Both the position numbers and the translations under genes were made by a program. This document shows positions 1 to 7,117 of a stretch of 22,203 nucleotides of DNA, one piece after another (the first letter of the stretch is position 1; each line of letters starts with the position of its first letter). The stretch is from assembly GCA_041496705.1 (NCBI GenBank), contig JBGQFD010000060.1, positions 1-22,203 of the forward strand, given 5' to 3'. The notes beneath the pieces are model-generated. The model was not told the DNA's origin. It saw nothing but the letters and a program-made list of their open reading frames with translations, and did no database searches. This DNA comes from VBDM01 sp041496705 (GTDB lineage: Bacteria; Pseudomonadota; Gammaproteobacteria; Burkholderiales; SG8-39).

Positions 1-662
1 ACCGTAAACCACAGGATCCCGGCCTTGTCGAAGATGAGCGTGTGCGGGTCTTTCGCCTGTGGATCGGGCATCGGGTACTCGGTCACCGCGCCCGTCTTCG
101 GATCGAGCTTGCCGATCAGCGCGCCCGTGTTTCCCGTGTACCAGACGTTGCCGTCCTTGTCCTCCACCAGGCCGTGCGGGCCGGAGTGCGCCGTCTTGAG
201 CGGGTACTCCTTGACCTTGCCGGTCTTCGGATCGACGCGGCCGAGCGCATTGGCCATCTGGCCGCTATACCAGAGCGACCCGTCGGACGCGGCCATAGGA
301 TCGTGCGGCCGCGCACCCGGCGTGGACGCCTGCCAGATCTTCATCGAAACCTTGTTGGGCCCGGCAACCACCACGGCGTCGGCCTTGTTCTTTTCCGGGT
401 AGTTCTTCACCAAGTACGGCGTGAGCGTCGCGATCTCCTCTTTCGACAGCGGCACGCCGTGGTTGGTCATCATGCGCATGACGGTGCCCCAGCCCTTGGC
501 CGTGTACCCGTTGCCGGTACGCGCCTCCAGCGCATGGCAGCTCATGCATTTCGCGGCGGCGACTTCCTTGCCCTTGCCTTCGGGCAAATTCTGGCCCCAG
601 CCGGGCAGCGCCCAGCACAGCGGAACGGCGATCAGCAAAGACGAAAACGGTATTTTCAGCAT
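1..662 (-). CDS. Secreted cytochrome c / virginiamycin-B-lyase-like fusion (3' end off the left edge)
   Basis: This reading frame has no stop before the window edge, so about 220 N-terminal residues are visible. The start at 662 is set by a strong AGGAGG ribosome site just upstream. Residues 1-24 look like a Sec signal peptide (hydrophobic core, then GWGQ). A mono-haem cytochrome c motif, CMSCH, lies at residues 39-43. From about residue 105 the protein has blade-like repeats with 'DGSLWYSG', 'DGNVWYTG' and 'GKLDPKTG' units. This is the pattern of the Vgb (virginiamycin B lyase / streptogramin lyase) beta-propeller family. In such fusions the propeller is rarely a true antibiotic lyase, so a periplasmic redox or binding role is more likely. 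It follows the amidohydrolase by only 20 bp and is probably co-transcribed. The substrate is unknown. Confidence 0.85.
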   Translation of the reverse strand, partial: MLKIPFSSLLIAVPLCWALPGWGQNLPEGKGKEVAAAKCMSCHALEARTGNGYTAKGWGTVMRMMTNHGVPLSKEEIATLTPYLVKNYPEKNKADAVVVAGPNKVSMKIWQASTPGARPHDPMAASDGSLWYSGQMANALGRVDPKTGKVKEYPLKTAHSGPHGLVEDKDGNVWYTGNTGALIGKLDPKTGAVTEYPMPDPQAKDPHTLIFDKAGILWFT

Positions 663-682
663 GGTTCCTCCTGGGTTATTCA

Positions 683-2185
683 TTACGCGGACTCCTTCAG
701 AGCGTATCCATACGCGAGGTTGGTGCGCCCCGCGCCGTGCTTCTCGTACAGGTCCTTGTACTCGGCGATCTTGTCGTTCTCCAGTTCGGCGCGCAGTTGC
801 GCCTTGTAGTTGTACAGGCGCGCGTTGTTGCCGCCGAAGATCGCGGTCTTGACCTTGCCATCGGCCGGCCCGAGCGGCGCGAGTCCGTATTTCTTCTGCA
901 ACTCCTCGGGGATTTCCAGCCGGCGCAGCGCTTCGATCTGCCACTGCGGCGAGCCGGTCCAGATCGCGTCGGTGCCCCAGCACACGTGGTCCGCGCCCAT
1001 GCCCTTGATCAACTGGCCGACCATCACCGCCGATACGCGCGGATCGGCGATGGTCGACTGCGCGAACAACTGCCCGACGTCGGCGTAGACGTTCTTCACG
1101 CCGAACTTCGCCGGGATTTCCGAGAGGTCGGTGACCCACTCGATGCGCCCGGTCTGCTCGAACTGCTTCCAGGCATCTTCCACCGTGCCGCCGCCGGCCC
1201 AGCGGTAGGCGCCGTGGTAGATGATGAAGTTGAGCTGCGGCCAGTCTTTCGCCGCCTTGCCGACGTCGCGCACGTCCGAATGCGCGAGCAGGTTCGGGAA
1301 CTGCTTTTCGACCGACGGCGGGAACAGGCCCTTGTGCACGCACACGTTCTTGATGCCGGCCTTGACGAACTTCTCGTAGGCGGGATAGACGAGCTTCTCG
1401 TCGTCCATCAGCCAGGCGTGCTTGGACAGGTTCTTGTTGGTGTTGTCGCCGATGGTGTAGCCCTTCATCGAGTCGGGCTTGAGGTCCTTCAGCGCGTGGT
1501 CGATCTGCTCCATCCAGCCCTCGTAGCCAGGGGTGAAGATCGCGTGCGACATCATGCGCCGGCTCTTCGCCAGGCCGTTCACGTCGGCGCGCGCCTGCGC
1601 CTTCATTTCGTTGGTGAGGAACCAGTCCTCGAGAACTTCCGAGGGCGCGCCTGAGATGCACGCGACCTTGGTGTCGCTGTCGAGATAGATCTCCTTCAGG
1701 TAGTTGGTGAACATCAGGTCGTCGATGGTCTGTTCCTTGCCCTGCAGCGACGGATTCCAGCCGGCCTTGCCCACGGCCCTGCGCTGATTCACGAAGGTCA
1801 TGATGCGCGTACCCGGGCGGAGAAAATGCGTGTGCATGTCCATGATGAACTGCCCGGAGAGCTTCTTCGCGCGGTCGTTGGCTTTTTCCGGGGTCTGGGC
1901 TTCGGCCTTCGACACGCCGAAGATCGGCCCGTAGGTGTCGTTCATCGCGAGGAACGCGGTCGCCATGCCGGCCGCGGTCTGGAAGAAGCGCCGGCGGCTG
2001 ATGCCCAGGCGTTTCGCCATCTGCGCGCCCATTTCCTTGACGCGCGCTTCGAATTCGCGTTGCTTCCTCGTCTGCGGGCCGGCCATGAACTCGTCGCTCG
2101 ACACCGACTGCACCGGGATCGGCGAGGGAAACAGAGATTCGGCGGGAGTCAGGCGCGCGAGTTCTTCGGGGCTGAGCATACTCAT
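683..2185 (-). CDS. Tat-exported amidohydrolase (TIM-barrel, Amidohydro_2 / ACMSD-like)
   Basis: The predicted protein has 500 residues. The start at 2185 has an AGGAG ribosome site about 7 nt upstream, and a second ATG lies two codons in. A twin-arginine motif (SRRRFF, residues 63-68) is followed by a hydrophobic stretch and an AEA-Q cleavage-like site near 96, so export as a folded metalloenzyme is likely. The mature part opens with a metal-binding HxH (MDMHTHF, His118/His120). Later candidate metal or catalytic residues are His in 'VCVHKGLF', His in 'IIYHGAYRW' and Asp in 'CWGTDAIW'. This is the layout of the ACMSD-like amidohydrolase/decarboxylase superfamily. The next gene is the cytochrome c/Vgb fusion, which suggests a periplasmic pair. 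The actual reaction cannot be told from sequence. Confidence 0.88.
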   Translation of the reverse strand: MSMLSPEELARLTPAESLFPSPIPVQSVSSDEFMAGPQTRKQREFEARVKEMGAQMAKRLGISRRRFFQTAAGMATAFLAMNDTYGPIFGVSKAEAQTPEKANDRAKKLSGQFIMDMHTHFLRPGTRIMTFVNQRRAVGKAGWNPSLQGKEQTIDDLMFTNYLKEIYLDSDTKVACISGAPSEVLEDWFLTNEMKAQARADVNGLAKSRRMMSHAIFTPGYEGWMEQIDHALKDLKPDSMKGYTIGDNTNKNLSKHAWLMDDEKLVYPAYEKFVKAGIKNVCVHKGLFPPSVEKQFPNLLAHSDVRDVGKAAKDWPQLNFIIYHGAYRWAGGGTVEDAWKQFEQTGRIEWVTDLSEIPAKFGVKNVYADVGQLFAQSTIADPRVSAVMVGQLIKGMGADHVCWGTDAIWTGSPQWQIEALRRLEIPEELQKKYGLAPLGPADGKVKTAIFGGNNARLYNYKAQLRAELENDKIAEYKDLYEKHGAGRTNLAYGYALKESA

Positions 2186-2215
2186 GGTGATCTCCTCGGT
2201 CGACGTACAGATCTT

Positions 2216-2243
2216 ATTGTCGTTTTCGGCAAGTTACTGCGAA
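2216..2243 (-). promoter_or_regulatory. Possible sigma70-type promoter for the amidohydrolase operon
   Basis: On the minus strand TTCGCA (4/6 to the -35 consensus) is followed after 16 nt by GACAAT (4/6 to the -10 consensus), about 30 nt before the ATG at 2185. It lies in the 171-bp divergent gap 2186-2356, the only sizeable non-coding stretch on this side of the window. A TATTAT at 2279-2284 on the plus strand could be a -10 for msrA, but no good -35 accompanies it. Nothing else is recognisable in this gap. Confidence 0.25.
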
Positions 2244-2356
2244 CCCCGGCGGAAGTCCAGCGGGCTGCCGGGCCGGAGTATTATTCGGCGAAGTCTGTAA
2301 GGTGCCGCGGCTGTCCGGCGACTGAGGTTCAGCGAATCACCCAACAGGAGACCTCC

Positions 2357-3094
2357 ATGCCCCTTGCCAAACCGGGATCGTTGCTTGCCGCCCTGAACTC
2401 CACGCGGGGCGTCTGGGTCGGGCTGCTCGCGCTGCTCGCGCTCGGGATGCTGTGGAACGCTCCGGCGCGCACCGGCGAGGCCGCGGTGGTCCTGCCTGTC
2501 CCGGCGATCGACAATCCGAAGTCCGCCGGCCCCATGCAGACGGCGGTGCTTGCGGGCGGCTGCTTCTGGGGGGTGCAGGGCGTGTTCCAGCACACCCGGG
2601 GCGTGCGGCAGGCGCTGTCCGGCTACTCGGGCGGCGAGAAGAGCACGGCCGAGTACGAGAAGGTCGGAACCGGCCGGACGGGCCACGCCGAGTCGGTGCA
2701 GATCGTTTTCGATCCCAGCGAGATCTCCTACGGAGAAATCCTGCGGATTTACTTCTCGGTCGCGCACAACCCGACCGAGCTCGACCGCCAGGGGCCCGAC
2801 GTCGGTACGCAGTACCGCTCGGCGATTTTCTACGCCGACGCTGCGCAACAGCGCATCGCGCAGGCCTACATCTCGCAGCTGGGGAAGGCGCGCGTTTTCT
2901 CCCGGCCGATCGTGACCCGCGTCGACCCGCTCAAGGGGTTCTATCCGGCCGAGGCCTATCACCAGGACTTTCTGGTTCACAACCCGCGCTATCCGTACAT
3001 CGTGATCAACGACCTGCCGAAGATCGCGAACCTGAAGCGCTTGTTTCCGGATCAGTATCGGGAGAAGCCCGTCCTGACCGCGGCTGCGTCCTAG
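2357..3094 (+). CDS. msrA: Membrane-anchored peptide methionine sulfoxide reductase A
   Basis: The protein has 245 residues and reduces methionine-S-sulfoxide in proteins. The ATG at 2357 is chosen because a purine-rich CAGGAG lies 6-11 nt upstream. The open frame continues far upstream, but only antisense to the amidohydrolase. Residues 18-35 form a hydrophobic segment (leucine/alanine rich), so this is an exported or inner-membrane-anchored form with the enzyme facing the periplasm. The catalytic motif GCFWG is at residues 68-72 (Cys69). The family motifs 'GHAESVQI', 'DVGTQYRS' and 'YHQDF' are all present. No other cysteine occurs in the predicted protein, so the usual C-terminal resolving cysteines are missing. 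It is transcribed divergently from the amidohydrolase and converges on the RraA gene. Confidence 0.93.
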   Translation: MPLAKPGSLLAALNSTRGVWVGLLALLALGMLWNAPARTGEAAVVLPVPAIDNPKSAGPMQTAVLAGGCFWGVQGVFQHTRGVRQALSGYSGGEKSTAEYEKVGTGRTGHAESVQIVFDPSEISYGEILRIYFSVAHNPTELDRQGPDVGTQYRSAIFYADAAQQRIAQAYISQLGKARVFSRPIVTRVDPLKGFYPAEAYHQDFLVHNPRYPYIVINDLPKIANLKRLFPDQYREKPVLTAAAS

Positions 3095-3134
3095 CCTGAA
3101 AAAACCCGGCCGCGTCAACGGTTCCGCGCAGGCG

Positions 3135-3815
3135 TCAGACGTGGCCGTGCTTTTCGAGGACGCGCTGGAGGCTCGCACCGCGATCGAGCTCGCGCCGGAT
3201 ACGTTTTTCCTTCGCGGTGAGCCTCTCGGCCTCGGTCAGCACTTTCCCGGCGATGCCAGCCGGGACGACGATGACGCCGTCGGCGTCGGCGAGCACGAAG
3301 TCGCCCGGGTGGACACGCACGCGGCGCGTGGTCGCGCCCGGCATGTACGCCGGCACCTGCCACGCGGTCACCTTCCAGCGGCCGATCGACTGCACCGGCG
3401 TGCGGTAGCGGGCGAACACCGGAAAGCGCTGCCGCGCCAGCCAGCGGATGTCGCGGATGCCGCCGTCGACGAGCGCGCCGGCGCAGCCGCGCCGCTGCAT
3501 GCCGAGCGCGATCAGCTCGCCGAAAAAGCACACGCCGCGGCCTTGGCCAGACCAGACCGCGAGCTCGCCCCGGCCGACCCCGTCCACCGCCTGCATTTTC
3601 TGCGGATCGCCGCTGCCGGGATAAGCCTGCATTTTTCCGACGATGGTGTAGGCCCAGCCGCCCATGGTCTCTGCGGCCGCGCTGCAGGGGGCGAACTCGG
3701 CCGCGAGTCCCTGGTGGCGGCAGCCGAGCACGTCGAGCACGTCGGCGACGGTGGCCGTGTCGACCTTGAGGTAGCGCCGACGCAGGGCGTCGCGCATGAC
3801 GGCGTCACGTGCCAT
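3135..3815 (-). CDS. RraA-family aldolase/decarboxylase (HMG/CHA aldolase-like)
   Basis: The start at 3815 (MARDAV, 226 residues) overlaps the end of the aspartate dehydrogenase gene by 11 nt, which suggests translational coupling. A start at 3797 is also possible. The upstream extension to 3869 lies inside the neighbouring gene and has no family resemblance. Family hallmarks are 'FFGELIALGMQRRGCAG' followed by 'ALVDGGIRD' (Arg121-Asp122, the Mg2+/substrate-binding pair in HMG/CHA aldolases) and 'LADADGVIVVP'. Characterised relatives cleave 4-hydroxy-4-methyl-2-oxoglutarate or decarboxylate oxaloacetate, giving pyruvate; others only bind RNase E. Because it is the last gene of a metabolic operon, enzyme function is more likely than RNase regulation. 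The exact substrate is unknown. Confidence 0.85.
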   Translation of the reverse strand: MARDAVMRDALRRRYLKVDTATVADVLDVLGCRHQGLAAEFAPCSAAAETMGGWAYTIVGKMQAYPGSGDPQKMQAVDGVGRGELAVWSGQGRGVCFFGELIALGMQRRGCAGALVDGGIRDIRWLARQRFPVFARYRTPVQSIGRWKVTAWQVPAYMPGATTRRVRVHPGDFVLADADGVIVVPAGIAGKVLTEAERLTAKEKRIRRELDRGASLQRVLEKHGHV

Positions 3816-4620
3816 AACGGACCGGCGAGCTGAACTGGCGGAACGCCGCGAGCGCGCTGAAGCAGGCAAGCATCGCCGTCCTGGGATTGTCCGGCGAGGG
3901 CACGCTCTCGAAGCGCAACTCGATGCTGCCGGTACGGCCGCGGATGGTGATGAAATGCGTGTTGAACCTCAGCGCGGGATCGGCCACCACCTTGAGGCGC
4001 GTGCGATCGAAGCCCACGCCGGCCAGCGACAGGGCTGCGGCGATGTTCACGTTCGCGGGAAAATGCGGCACGCCCTCGCGCGCCGAGCCTTCGAAGAGCG
4101 TCACCGGCGCTTCGAGTCTATCGAGATCGATCCCCGCGCGTTCCACGTAGGCAATGCCCTTCCACGCCGCCGGCGGCTTGGTCACGGCGATGCTCACTTC
4201 GTCGACGCCGGCGGCGCACGCGGCCTTGAGCGCGTCGAGGCCGCCGATGCCGCCCGAGGGGACGTAAAGGAGCGCCCGGTGGCGTGCGGCGGCGCGCTCG
4301 AGGCGCCCGCGCAGCGCGTCGTCGCAAAGCGCGCCGGCGGAAAGCACGATCAGCGCAATGCCTTTCGAGAGCAGGCTTTCCGCGTGGTCGCGCACCGCCG
4401 TGTGCGAGGCGGCCTCGATGACCACGTCCGGTCGCGCCGCGGCGAGCGCCTCTGCGCCGATTACAAAGGGAACATCGAAATCGCGCGCCAGCGACTGGCC
4501 GCGGGAATGCGCGTCGCGGCCGGCGACTGCCACTACCTGCGCCTCGCCGATCTCGCCGCGGCGGGCGTGCTCGAGGAACAGTCGCGCGATGACGCCGCCG
4601 CCGAGGATGCCGACGCGCAT
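3805..4620 (-). CDS. Aspartate dehydrogenase family protein (NadX-like)
   Basis: The ATG at 4620 lies 2 nt after the stop of the thioesterase gene and gives 271 residues, the usual family length. Residues 1-14 (MRVGILGGGVIARL) form the start of a Rossmann fold for NAD(P). The segments 'VPHFPANVNIAAALSLAG' (184-201) and 'FNTHFI' (219-224) are typical of the L-aspartate dehydrogenase/DUF108 family, and His222 probably occupies the conserved active-site position. The tail 'DNPRTAMLACFSALAAF' also fits. The family interconverts aspartate with iminosuccinate/oxaloacetate plus ammonia. In an operon with an RraA-type enzyme, feeding oxaloacetate or a related oxo acid to it is an attractive but untested idea. 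A role in NAD synthesis is less likely because no nadA or nadC is nearby. Confidence 0.87.
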   Translation of the reverse strand: MRVGILGGGVIARLFLEHARRGEIGEAQVVAVAGRDAHSRGQSLARDFDVPFVIGAEALAAARPDVVIEAASHTAVRDHAESLLSKGIALIVLSAGALCDDALRGRLERAAARHRALLYVPSGGIGGLDALKAACAAGVDEVSIAVTKPPAAWKGIAYVERAGIDLDRLEAPVTLFEGSAREGVPHFPANVNIAAALSLAGVGFDRTRLKVVADPALRFNTHFITIRGRTGSIELRFESVPSPDNPRTAMLACFSALAAFRQFSSPVRYGT

Positions 4621-4622
4621 CT

Positions 4623-5021
4623 TCAGCCGCGCTTCGCTTTCTTGAGCAGCCGCTCGCGCAGCTTCTGTACATCGACCACGAAGCGCTCGTGGCTGCCGTG
4701 CGCAACCGCGTCGGCGCCGTCGTTGACGGCGACTTCGAAGGTCACGCGGCGACCGTCGACTTCGGTCAGCTTGATGTCGATGGTCACCTCCGCGCCGAGC
4801 AGCGCGGGGCCGACGTGCTGCCAGTTGACCCGGGTGCCGACCGTGTCCTCGCCGGCATCGAGGTGCTCGAGCAGGAAGTCGCGGCAGGTGTACTCGACGT
4901 CGCCGATGATGCGCGGCGTGGCGTAGACGCGGCAATCGTCGCCCATGAAGGCAATGACGCGCGATTCGTCGACGGTGATTTTCTTCGTGTGAGCGAGGCC
5001 GGGCTTGAGGGTGGGTTTCAT
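4623..5021 (-). CDS. FlK-type hotdog thioesterase, operon copy
   Basis: The protein has 132 residues. Its ATG shares one base with the stop of the GMC gene (TGATG), so translation is probably coupled, and an AGGAG-like site lies upstream. Compared with fluoroacetyl-CoA thioesterase FlK (Thr42, Glu50, His76), the same residues appear here as Thr35 (in VYATP), Glu43 and His69 (in WQHVGP) with identical spacing of 8 and 26. The C-terminal 'AHGSHERFVVDVQKL' matches the FlK 'GTHER' segment. It should hydrolyse a small acyl-CoA to the free acid. The true acyl group cannot be read from the sequence, and fluoroacetyl-CoA itself is unlikely in general. It is a paralogue of the divergent thioesterase at 6688-7107. 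Confidence 0.85.
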   Translation of the reverse strand: MKPTLKPGLAHTKKITVDESRVIAFMGDDCRVYATPRIIGDVEYTCRDFLLEHLDAGEDTVGTRVNWQHVGPALLGAEVTIDIKLTEVDGRRVTFEVAVNDGADAVAHGSHERFVVDVQKLRERLLKKAKRG

Positions 5022-6655
5022 CAGCGCTCCTGGTTCAGGCGTTTGCGGTCCTCGCGGATCATATCCGAGCCGCGCTCGGCGATCATCAGCGTGGGTGAAT
5101 TGGTGTTGCCGGAGGTGATGGTCGGCATGATGGAAGCGTCGACAACGCGCAGGGCGTGGATACCGTGCACGCGCAGGCGCGAGTCCACTACCGCGCCGGC
5201 GTCCCCGTGCGGGCCCATCCGGCAGGTGCCCACCGGATGGAAGATGGTAGTGCCGATGTCCCCTGCGGCCCTGGCGAGCTCCTCGTCGGATTGGAAGTTC
5301 GCACCGGGAAGAAATTCTTCCGGCGCGTATTTCGCGAGCGCCGGCTGCTGCGCGATGCGGCGCGTGAGCCTGAGCGATTCCGCGGCGACCTTGCGATCCT
5401 CTGACGTGGAGAGGTAGTTCGGATGGATCGCGGGAGCGGCGCGCGGGTCGTGGCTCGCGATGCGCACGGAGCCTCGGCTGGCGGGACGCAGGTTCGCAAC
5501 CGATGCCGTGAACGCGGGAAACTTATGCGGCGGCTCACCGAACTTGTCGAGCGACACCGGCTGCACGTGGTACTCGATGTTCGGCGTTGCATGCTCGGAC
5601 GAGGAGCGCGTGAAAATGCCCAGTTGCGAGGGGGCCATGGTCAAGGGTCCGGTGCGAAAAAGCGCGTATTCGAGCGCCATTTTTGCTTTTCCGTGCCAGG
5701 TATGGATGAGATCGTTCACTGTGAGTGCGTTCTTGATCCGGAACGCCATGCGCAACTGCAAATGATCCTGCAGATTTTCGCCTACCCCGGGAAGCTGGTG
5801 CCGCACAGCGATGCCGTGCTCTTGCAGGAGCGCCGCCGGGCCGATGCCGGAGAGCTGCAGAATCTGCGGGCTACCGATCGCGCCGCTGGCAAGGATGGTT
5901 TCGATCTGCGCTTCGGCGTAGCCGGGCTCGCCGTTCTGCACGAATTCCACACCCGAAACACGCTTGCCGTTAACCCGCAGGCGCTCGACGTGGCAATCGG
6001 TGCGCACCGACAAGTTCGAGCGCTTCATCGCCGGGCGCAGGAAAGCTTTGGCCGTGCTCCAGCGCACGCCGCGTTTCTGGTTCACCTCGAACTTGCCGCT
6101 GCCTTCGTTGTCTCCGCGGTTGAAATCCTCGGTGCGAGCAATGCCGCACTCCTCGGCCGCCGCTTGGAAGGCGTCCAGAATCTCCCAGCGAAGACGCTGC
6201 TGCTCGACGCGCCATTCTCCGCTCGCGCCGTGAAATTCGGACGCGCCGCGCCAATGGTTTTCGGACCTCTTGAAGACGGGCACTACATTCTCCCAGGACC
6301 ATGAAGCGTCGCCCGTGAGCCTGGCCCATTCGTCGTAATCGCGTTTCTGCCCGCGCATGTAGACCATGGCGTTGATCGACGAGCAGCCGCCGAGTACTTT
6401 TCCGCGCGCGTAAAGAATCGAGCGACCGTTCAGGCCGGGCTCGGCCTGGGTGCGGTAGCACCAGTCGGTACGCGGGTTGCCGATGCAGTAGAGGTAGCCG
6501 ACCGGGATGTGAATCCAGATCCAGTCGTCGCGGCCGCCGGCCTCGAGCAACAACACCCTGACCTCCGGGTCGGCCGACAACCGGTTGGCGAGCACGCATC
6601 CGGCGGTACCGCCGCCGACGATGACGTAGTCCCAGGTGCCGAGAGCCTTGGCCAT
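5021..6655 (-). CDS. GMC-family FAD-dependent alcohol/choline dehydrogenase-like oxidoreductase
   Basis: The protein has 544 residues, a normal GMC length. The N-terminal dinucleotide fold has GGGTAG at residues 14-19 and the ribose-binding Glu38. The GMC signature 1 region ('YARGKVLGGCSSINAMVY') and signature 2 ('ASGAIGSPQILQLSGIG') are present. The catalytic pair is His473 (FHPVGTCRMG) and Asn517 (SGNTNSP), separated by 44 residues as in choline oxidase (His466/Asn510). It likely oxidises a primary alcohol to aldehyde or acid and passes electrons to oxygen or the respiratory chain. No signal peptide is seen, so it is cytoplasmic. It is the first gene of the four-gene operon. There is no Shine-Dalgarno sequence before the ATG, while a CATAAT hexamer ends 9 nt upstream. 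The substrate is not assignable. Confidence 0.9.
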   Translation of the reverse strand: MAKALGTWDYVIVGGGTAGCVLANRLSADPEVRVLLLEAGGRDDWIWIHIPVGYLYCIGNPRTDWCYRTQAEPGLNGRSILYARGKVLGGCSSINAMVYMRGQKRDYDEWARLTGDASWSWENVVPVFKRSENHWRGASEFHGASGEWRVEQQRLRWEILDAFQAAAEECGIARTEDFNRGDNEGSGKFEVNQKRGVRWSTAKAFLRPAMKRSNLSVRTDCHVERLRVNGKRVSGVEFVQNGEPGYAEAQIETILASGAIGSPQILQLSGIGPAALLQEHGIAVRHQLPGVGENLQDHLQLRMAFRIKNALTVNDLIHTWHGKAKMALEYALFRTGPLTMAPSQLGIFTRSSSEHATPNIEYHVQPVSLDKFGEPPHKFPAFTASVANLRPASRGSVRIASHDPRAAPAIHPNYLSTSEDRKVAAESLRLTRRIAQQPALAKYAPEEFLPGANFQSDEELARAAGDIGTTIFHPVGTCRMGPHGDAGAVVDSRLRVHGIHALRVVDASIMPTITSGNTNSPTLMIAERGSDMIREDRKRLNQER

Positions 6656-6663
6656 GGTGGCGC

Positions 6664-6670
6664 TATTATG
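6664..6670. promoter_or_regulatory. Possible shared -10 element for the divergent GMC and thioesterase genes
   Basis: The two start codons are separated by only 32 bp. In that gap TATTAT (plus, 6664-6669) and CATAAT (minus, 6670-6665) overlap, and each matches TATAAT at five of six positions. No convincing -35 hexamer was found for either direction. On the plus strand a GGAG lies downstream, just before the ATG at 6688. On the minus strand no ribosome site follows. Confidence 0.3.
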
Positions 6671-6687
6671 CCTGCTGGAGAATCCCC

Positions 6688-7107
6688 ATGAGCTCGACGG
6701 ACAGCCTCAAGCCCGGCCTGAAAGGCTCGGCGGAACTGGTGGTGGGCGAGGAGCACACCGCCCCGCGCGTGGGCAGCGGGCGCGTGCGCGTGCTCGCCAC
6801 GCCGGTGATGATCAACCTGATCGAGGCCGCAGCGCTCGCAGCGATCGAGCATCTCCTGCCCCCGGGGTACCAGTCGCTGGGCACGCGCCTGGACGTGCGG
6901 CATTTCGCCGCGACGCCGGTGGGCATGCGCGTGCATGCCGAAGTCGAAGTCGTGAAGGTCGAAGGCCGCAGCGTCGCGTTCCGCGTCGCGGTGAGGGACG
7001 AAAAGGAACCGATCGGGGACGGCACGCACGAGCGCATGGTGGTCAACGTGTCCCGGTTCGACGTGCGCGTGCAGGACAAGGTGGCGATGCTGCACGGCCG
7101 CACCTGA
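6688..7107 (+). CDS. FlK-type hotdog thioesterase, divergent copy
   Basis: The protein has 139 residues. The start at 6688 has CTGGAGAA upstream as a ribosome site. Thr38 (VLATP), Glu46 (LIEAA) and His72 (VRHFAATP) reproduce the catalytic triad of fluoroacetyl-CoA thioesterase with the same spacing (8 and 26). The 'GDGTHERMVVNVSRFDVRVQDK' region closely follows FlK's C-terminal part. It should be a single-domain hotdog enzyme that hydrolyses a short acyl-CoA. It begins with the same (S/T)LKPGL stretch as the operon copy at 4623-5021 and shares motifs along its whole length, so the two are paralogues. It is divergent from the GMC operon and converges on the HAD gene with a 10-bp gap. The substrate is unknown. 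Confidence 0.87.
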   Translation: MSSTDSLKPGLKGSAELVVGEEHTAPRVGSGRVRVLATPVMINLIEAAALAAIEHLLPPGYQSLGTRLDVRHFAATPVGMRVHAEVEVVKVEGRSVAFRVAVRDEKEPIGDGTHERMVVNVSRFDVRVQDKVAMLHGRT

Positions 7108-7117
7108 CCGTCGAGGT

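Noticed and set aside
1..662. True virginiamycin (streptogramin) resistance enzyme
   Set aside because: The propeller is fused to a cytochrome c domain and exported. Homology alone does not support antibiotic lyase activity, and the C-terminal catalytic region is outside the window.
1826..2356. An upstream extension of msrA giving a 422-residue protein
   Set aside because: The extra part is antisense to the amidohydrolase and has no homology-like motif. A good ribosome site precedes the ATG at 2357.
2426..2449. Short tandem CTGCTCGCG repeat in msrA
   Set aside because: It encodes the leucine/alanine-rich membrane anchor, and the repetition follows from biased codons rather than a repeat element.
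3095..3134. Possible terminator between msrA and the RraA gene (T6 on the minus strand after a GC-rich stretch)
   Set aside because: Only a 4-bp stem with a long loop can be drawn and it is not next to the T run, so it does not meet the pattern of an intrinsic terminator.
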